Source: Chrysomallon squamiferum | Taxonomy: Eukaryota > Mollusca > Gastropoda > Neomphalida > Peltospiridae | DNA length: 25,000 nucleotides | Assembly (NCBI GenBank): GCA_012295275.1 | Contig: CM022677.1 | Span: 22,672,990-22,697,989 of the forward strand | Direction of reading: 5' to 3' | Shown here: positions 19,998 through 25,000 of the stretch, in pieces | Layout of the letters: every line of letters starts with the position of its first letter | How positions within the stretch are numbered: position 1 is the first letter of the stretch | Translations under genes and position numbers: made by a program | Notes under the pieces: generated by a model | What the model was told of the DNA's origin: nothing | Database searches by the model: none | Seen by the model: only the letters and a program-made list of their open reading frames with translations

Positions 19998-20285
19998 TTC
20001 ATTTTTCTAATCAGTAGTTGCTACTGTTTTTCATTAGTGTTATGGAAAATCAAGTAATAAAAACACACGTACATAAAATTCAGAAGTCAACTTAATTTCA
20101 AGATTACTTGTTTTCTGTGACCTCTGTTCTTGCAGTACCTCTTATTTACAACAGCTTTGCACTTTTCATCTTTTTTTCTTTCCTACTTATTTTTTTTGTT
20201 GTTGTTCTCGAGCTCTATCAATATCAGAATGGTTTCTAGAGATTTATTTATCTATTATCTTCAGTATCATTTATTTGGTTAAATA
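19998..20285 (+). repeat. Dispersed direct repeat, copy 2
   Basis: Partner of 14393-14658 in the same orientation. It differs by small T-run and TTG insertions before CTCGAGCTCTATCA. Confidence 0.88.
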
Positions 20286-20509
20286 TGGAAGCGGTTTTCA
20301 CGCATGAGAAGCAAAGTGTAAATTGGAAGAAGTATTTGGAGGAGTCCATGAAGGTTGGTGTGATGGATACCAACATTGATGTGGAGGCGGATACGGACAC
20401 TGATGTGGAGGCGGATACGGACATTGATGTGGAGGCGGATACGGACATTGATGTGGAGGCGGATACGGACATTGATGTGGAGGCGGATACGGACATTGAT
20501 GTGGATTGA
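20285..20509 (+). CDS. Doubtful acidic repeat ORF (74 aa)
   Basis: ATG at the edge of dispersed repeat copy 2, then EAVFTHEKQSVNWKKYLEES and a repeating DVEADTDI octapeptide to TGA. No signal peptide, splice context or family is recognised. The codons are those of the 24-bp minisatellite below, so the frame may be a by-product of the repeat. Confidence 0.25.
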   Translation: MEAVFTHEKQSVNWKKYLEESMKVGVMDTNIDVEADTDTDVEADTDIDVEADTDIDVEADTDIDVEADTDIDVD

Positions 20510-20566
20510 TACGAACATTGATCTGGAGGCGGATACGGACACTGATGTGGAGGCGGATACGGACAC
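20378..20566 (+). repeat. 24-bp minisatellite sharing a core with the Gly-rich genes
   Basis: Five exact-length copies of GATGTGGAGGCGGATACGGA plus CATT (or CACT) run from 20378 to 20497. A 22-nt degenerate copy (20498-20519) shifts the register, and two more copies end at 20566. The core GGAGGCGGATACGG is the same 14-mer that encodes G-G-G-Y-G in the flanking minus-strand genes, but here it is on the plus strand and is interrupted by TGA in that frame. Confidence 0.93.
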
Positions 20567-20579
20567 GATACGCAGAAAG

Positions 20580-22440
20580 AAATGAATATGCAGGACACGA
20601 CTCAAACTGAAAAAGTAAGAAATTTAGGTACAATTTCCTTTTTATTGCAATTGTTTTGGGGGTTTTTGCATCAGTAATCAGAAATGTTTTCAAATTGTAA
20701 ATATATTGTACTTAATCAGTAAACTTCAGGTTAAAAATTGTGAATTACTGATCGAAGAAAAATATTCTCCTGCATACATCAATTAAACGTTTATTTTAAT
20801 TAGAATTATTACTGCCAGTACATTTATCTAATCTGTCAATGTCTTTTATATGTTTTCATATCTTATAATGTACACAAGAAGTACAGTACACAAGAAGTAT
20901 GAAGAATGAATAAGTGTTGTGAAAAAAGTCAGATGTAAATAAAACCATTAATTGTCGACTTTTGTTTGTTTTGCTGTTTTAGTTCGTTTTATTTTATTTT
21001 ATTGGTTTTTAATTCTTTTTGTTTGTGTATATTGTTGTTGTTGTTGTTTTTCTTGGTCTCTTTTCTTATTTCTCTATTAAATGTTTGTTAGTAAGATTTC
21101 GATGAAGCGCTTTCAAACTTCTGAAACACTTTTCAGAATTTGAATACGAAAAACACAATTTCCGAAACTTCGTTTAATAGAAACTATTGTTTTATGAATT
21201 GTCTCTGTTTGCTGTTAATACTTAGAAAGGTTGTCCTGTGTATAACAGATTATCGAAAGATACAGAAATGTGCAAGTTCAAACACAAAGAAAGAAAGTAA
21301 ACACTCTGTTCGAAAAGAATTAATTGTATTTCAGGTACAAACCTGTTTTCTTTCTGTTTCTCACGCACTTTTTTCAGTTTTTTCTTGTTGCTTTTTGTTT
21401 AGTTTTGTTTTCATTTTGCCGCCGCTTCTAAAGCTCGATGTATTTAGTGTCATATCTGCATTACACTGTTGTATTATAAAATAAAATGTGTAGTTGATTT
21501 TCTACATAAAGAAATAATCTGACCAAATCAGTAAGCAGTCCAATGTTCGTAGATGGAAATATTACTTTTATACACACACTAAACTGAGGTAAAAACTTCC
21601 ATATAACTTAAAGTATCTTAAGCACACATTGTTTATAATGTTATCAACACAAAGTAATTTAGTTAAATCGTAAACTTTTCAGATTTTAAAATTCAAATTT
21701 TATAATATTTATAATTCCAGGTGTATTTCTGTTAGATAATTGTGTGTTGCTATTCTATTCGTTTAATATGAAATGTCTTAGACTAAGACTGCGTATATTA
21801 AACACACAATTTTCAAAGAAACTCCGTAACCAAGGAGGATACGACGTAGAAAGGACTTGAAGAGGTTTTACATGTTGGGCTCCTCACAGACAAAACGATT
21901 AGACTTCCTTCATGTGCCAAAATGCTGTTTCCACAAAACATTCAAATACGTCACTGTCATTATTACCTATCATAATTTAATCACGATGACGCTGACGTTG
22001 CAAAATGTCCAAATTGGTTCAGAGTGTCACATTGGTCAGATTTCAATGAGGAGAATAATATCATATTCAAGTATTGTTCATTATGCGTTATGACAACATT
22101 TGTTGATAATTCGTCCATAAGAAATATGAATGAAATAACTGGGTAAAAGAAGATTGTGCACTTTTCAGATTGGACTACATCTGAAACAAACAGCTTCCAA
22201 GTTGTACAACTTCTCTTTAACTCATTATTTCACTTTCTAAACTAAAATTGCATTCCTTCAGATTTTTATTTATTTTATTTAACAGTTTTTAATAGAAAGT
22301 CACCAAACACATCAAACTTGTACACCACTTCAGCGTAGTTCATAGAATTGCTTTGAAAAGGACAACAACAAAAGTAACAATAATAAATCATTTTATGAAA
22401 AACCTCATTTATTCCGTAGTGTTTCAGATTGACGATGTAC
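20580..22440. other. Long spacer without recognisable gene
   Basis: About 1.8 kb of mostly AT-rich sequence. Open frames of 114 codons (21140-21484, from a non-ATG start) and 78 codons (21857-22093) have no signal or domain that I recognise. 21830-22100 is the least AT-rich part and is the best place to look for an exon. Confidence 0.5.
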
Positions 22441-22900
22441 ATATGTATAAGTATATATGTAATTCTCTACATATGTACGTACACACGTATCTACGTATGA
22501 ATGTGCGTATGTGTGTATATATGCTTGAACGTATGCACGTGTCTCTGTATTTTGGTATGTAATTATATATGTATTAATGTGTGTACGTATGCATCAATAC
22601 ATTTATCTATATCTGTATGTCTGTTTTTGTATGTATGTATGTATGTATGTATCTATGTATGTATGTGTGCAAGTGTGAATGTATATATATATATATATAT
22701 GTATGTGTGTATGTATGTATGTATGTATCTATGTATGTATGTGTACATGTGTGCATGTATATATGTATGTATATATTGTGTGTAAGTATGCATGTTTTAT
22801 ATCTGTATGCCTCGTTGTGTCTATGTATGTACGTATCTATGTATGTATGTGTGTGTATGGATATATGTATGCATGTATATATTTACGTATGTACTTTACT
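22440..22900. repeat. Long degenerate (GTAT)n tract
   Basis: About 460 bases dominated by GTAT/ATGT tetranucleotides with CTAT, ACGT and TG variants and one (TA)n core near 22681-22700. It opens several spurious Tyr/Cys/Val-rich frames. Confidence 0.93.
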
Positions 22901-23071
22901 GTTAGTGACTTGTATTTCATAACATTTCAAATAAATAACTCATTTTAAGATGCGTACATGCTACATTTATTTAAATTTACGTCTTAGCATGTAAATTTGC
23001 TTTTTGTGGGTAAAGTATAAACTAAGATTGAAATAAAAACAGAATTTATTTTCTTAAAATTGTGGTATAAT

Positions 23072-23077
23072 TTTATT
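23072..23077 (-). promoter_or_regulatory. Polyadenylation signal of copy B
   Basis: Minus-strand AATAAA in the inferred 3'-UTR exon that starts at 23117, matching copy A. Confidence 0.6.
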
Positions 23078-23365
23078 TTTTTCCCACACGAGAATGTGAT
23101 GTTCACTGATGTATTACCTGAAAATATAAAACAGTTAATGAAAATGAAACAGATAATAAGAAAATTATAATTAGGCAATGGAAACAGAATCATTAATAGA
23201 TAAATATATATTATTCTTCCTGTAATGCAAATTGTCATAAACAGTTTTGAAATTATTTCTTCAGCCACTGTGTAAGTTGTCTACATTAAACTAAACAAAA
23301 TATTAACTGACATCTTGTAAACGCATTAATTAACTCTGTGGAATAAATATATTTTCCTCACCTTT

Positions 23366-23785
23366 TCAGTAAGAGTTGTATCCGCCTCCGTATTGGTTTC
23401 CATATCCTCCGTATCCACCTCCGTATCCACCTCCGTATCCACCTCCATATCCTCCCCCATATCCGCCTCCATATCCTCCTTTACGTCCTCCGAAACCTCC
23501 CCATCCTCCTCCGTATCCTCCTTTACCTCCTCCAAATCCTCCCCATCCTCCTCCGTGTCCTCCTCCGAAACCTCCCCATCCTCCTCCGTGTCCTCCTTTA
23601 CCTCCTCCAAATCCTCCCCATCCTCCTCCGTGTCCTCCACCGAAACCTCCCCATCCTCCTTTTCCGTAACTGCCTAAACCTCCATTACCTTTTCCGTAAT
23701 ATCCACCAGAGTTTCCATAATAGGTTTGTCCGGCACAGGCAAGAGACAAGCAGACAGCAAGAACGACGAAAACAGCTTTCATCAT
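23366..23785 (-). CDS. Secreted glycine-rich structural protein, copy B (139 aa)
   Basis: Paralogue of 18819-19247 with an identical signal peptide and first 46 or so residues. The same WGGFGGG(H/K) units follow, with a few changes (KGGHGGG, GGRKGGYGGG) and a C-terminal tail of uninterrupted GGGY repeats ending YGNQYGGGYNSY. Inferred exons are a 5'-UTR exon from about 24485 to 24464 (donor GTAAGT), coding exon 23794-23362 (acceptor TTGTAG, donor GTGAGG 4 nt after TGA), and a 3'-UTR exon from 23117. It differs from copy A by loss of the NN interruption in the tail, as expected from repeat slippage. A 215-bp tandem duplication just upstream repeats the acceptor, start codons and first residues, so correct splicing must skip a decoy start. 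Role as for copy A: secreted matrix, mucus or antimicrobial protein, undecided. Confidence 0.9.
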   Translation of the reverse strand: MMKAVFVVLAVCLSLACAGQTYYGNSGGYYGKGNGGLGSYGKGGWGGFGGGHGGGWGGFGGGKGGHGGGWGGFGGGHGGGWGGFGGGKGGYGGGWGGFGGRKGGYGGGYGGGYGGGYGGGYGGGYGGYGNQYGGGYNSY

Positions 23786-24186
23786 TTTAAAGGACTACAA
23801 AACAAAACAAGAACTAAGATTTTAATTTTTATTATTATTTTTAATTTCTTCTCTTTTCTTTATCGTAAGTTTCCACTAAGTCATATTAGGTAGTTAGAGC
23901 AGCATTCATCATTTTAAAGAGCTAATATAAAAGAGAAGAACTGAAATGCTAATATTACTTGATCGAAAACGGCAAGAACGACGAAAACAGCTTTCATCAT
24001 TTTAAAGGACTACAAAACAAAACAAGAACTAAGATTTTAATTTTTATTATTATTTTTAATTTCTTTTCTTTTCTTTATCGTAAGTTTCCACTAAGTCATA
24101 TTAGGTAGTTAGAGCAGCATTCATCATTTTAAAGAGCTAATATAAAAGAGAAGAACTGAAATGCTAATATTACTTGATCGTAAACT
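23757..24186 (-). repeat. 215-bp tandem duplication of the copy B exon border
   Basis: 23757-23971 is repeated at 23972-24186 almost without change. Each unit holds two instances of TCATCATTTTAAAG followed by GACT or AGCT, so the acceptor/ATG-ATG context occurs four times (about 23779, 23907, 23994, 24121). In the second unit the signal peptide starts MMKAVFVVLAV and then leaves the true frame content (FDQVIL). Confidence 0.93.
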
Positions 24187-24507
24187 TCAAGCTTTGAAAT
24201 ACGTCAAATTACGCGGTGAGACGACAAAATTAAACGAAAACTCGGAATTGAGTTTTGTAAATAGAGAATTATAGTACAGATAGAACACTTCGTAAACTGT
24301 AAGATTTTTAAATATTTTATCATTATTTCCATGTTAAGTTTTGTGGATTTACTTAGCAGAGACATAATCAATAAGCAACGAATAGCAATCATTTGAGATT
24401 GCAGATATCTTTTTGCAATAGTAATTTATAAACAGAAATAAAACTCTTCACTGGTTTACTTACTGAGATGGTATCGGGAATGAATCTAATGTGTTGTCTT
24501 CCTTCCT

Positions 24508-24516
24508 CTATATATA
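24508..24516 (-). promoter_or_regulatory. TATA box of copy B
   Basis: TATATATAG on the minus strand, aligned with TATAAATAG of copy A and followed by the conserved GTAAGT donor at 24463-24458. Confidence 0.72.
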
Positions 24517-24592
24517 CACAAAATTTATTAATTAGATTAACGGTGAGCTAACACTAAGTAACATTTAACTTATGTGAAGCTTCTGGTTAAGT

Positions 24593-24615
24593 TGATTGAT
24601 TGGAAAGCCATCAAT
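24593..24615 (-). promoter_or_regulatory. Conserved CCAAT element upstream of copy B
   Basis: The minus strand reads GATGGCTTTCCAATCAATCA, about 80 bases upstream of the TATA box and matching copy A. Confidence 0.5.
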
Positions 24616-24740
24616 TTACTTTGACCTTATAATTTACTTAAGATTGATGATAATTTGCTTTACCTTTAAAACAGGAAAGTACGTTTATTTTTCCATTCAT
24701 TTGCGAAAAAATTTCAGAATGATTTCATCTGCTTTAAAAA

Positions 24741-25000
24741 ATCAGTACCAGGAGAACATTATTACAGTACAAATAAATGTTGTTTTTATTTTTGTACTTA
24801 TTATTATTATTTTATTTTATTTAATTTTTTTATCTATTTCCTTTCAGTTTTCATTTGTTTTTGTTTTTTTGTTATTGTTTCTATTTCTTTCTTACATTAT
24901 TTTTAAAGCGTTGTTATTCTTAGTTATTATTTCGTATTTGAATCACCATCTTATAAATAATAATAATAATAATAATAATAACAATAATAATAACAATAAT
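24741..25000. other. AT-rich end with (AAT)n
   Basis: T-rich simple sequence, then an AAT/AAC run from about 24955 to the edge. No gene is seen. Confidence 0.7.

Larger units (their letters stand above)
22918..24740 (-). repeat. Segmental duplication, copy B
   Basis: Partner of 18358-19800, longer mainly because of a 215-bp tandem duplication and other insertion in the 5'-UTR intron. Confidence 0.9.

Noticed and set aside
20285-20303. Idea that ATGGAAGCGGTTTTC is a relic of the Gly-rich start ATGAAAGCTGTTTTC
   Set aside because: Similarity ends after about 15 bases and the following residues are unrelated; it could easily be chance.
22501-22948. Tyr/Cys/Val-rich ORFs near 22.6 kb
   Set aside because: Entirely within the degenerate GTAT tract and open in three frames.

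Overview
This is a very AT-rich, microsatellite-dense piece of a eukaryotic (animal) nuclear genome with spliced genes. Three things point to a mollusc or another lophotrochozoan: a TRIM/NHL-type C-terminus, paired secreted Gly/Tyr/Trp-rich structural protein genes of the kind seen in mantle or mucus secretomes, and an AAGGGAGATAA-type short inverted repeat, which I recall as common in molluscan DNA. The species cannot be named from sequence alone.

Layout. (1) 2-583, plus strand: the 3' end of an NHL-repeat protein gene, open to the left edge. (2) 0.6-8.5 kb: no confident gene. This part holds long (CT)n/(GA)n, (ATT)n and (TTG)n tracts, an 11-copy 42-bp minisatellite beside a small unexplained open frame, a diverged mosaic of repeated 60-180 bp blocks (about 2.8-6.9 kb), and a 7-copy 48-bp minisatellite (8.56-8.89 kb). 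(3) 9.5-14.1 kb, plus strand: a multi-exon gene that I reconstruct by splicing as a syntaxin-7/12-like Qa-SNARE. Its reading frame, splice sites and Habc domain look intact, but the SNARE motif stops at the zero layer (Lys where Gln is expected) and runs directly into a Cys-rich C-terminal membrane anchor. Its promoter/first exon/second exon cassette is present three times in tandem at a 465-bp period. (4) 14.1-18.3 kb: no gene seen; repeats, including a 103-bp tandem repeat and one copy of a dispersed repeat whose second copy lies at 20.0 kb. (5) 18.36-19.80 and 22.92-24.74 kb, minus strand: a segmental duplication carrying two copies of a gene for a small secreted glycine-rich protein (142 and 139 aa). 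In both copies I can place a TATA box, a 5'-UTR intron, a single coding exon and a 3'-UTR intron. The second copy has an extra 215-bp tandem duplication that repeats its acceptor and start codon.

The genes do not form a pathway. The main points of interest are the half-SNARE syntaxin with its triplicated first-exon cassette, and the duplicated secreted glycine-rich pair with its decoy start. All exon structures are inferred from splice consensus and frame continuity, with no transcript data.
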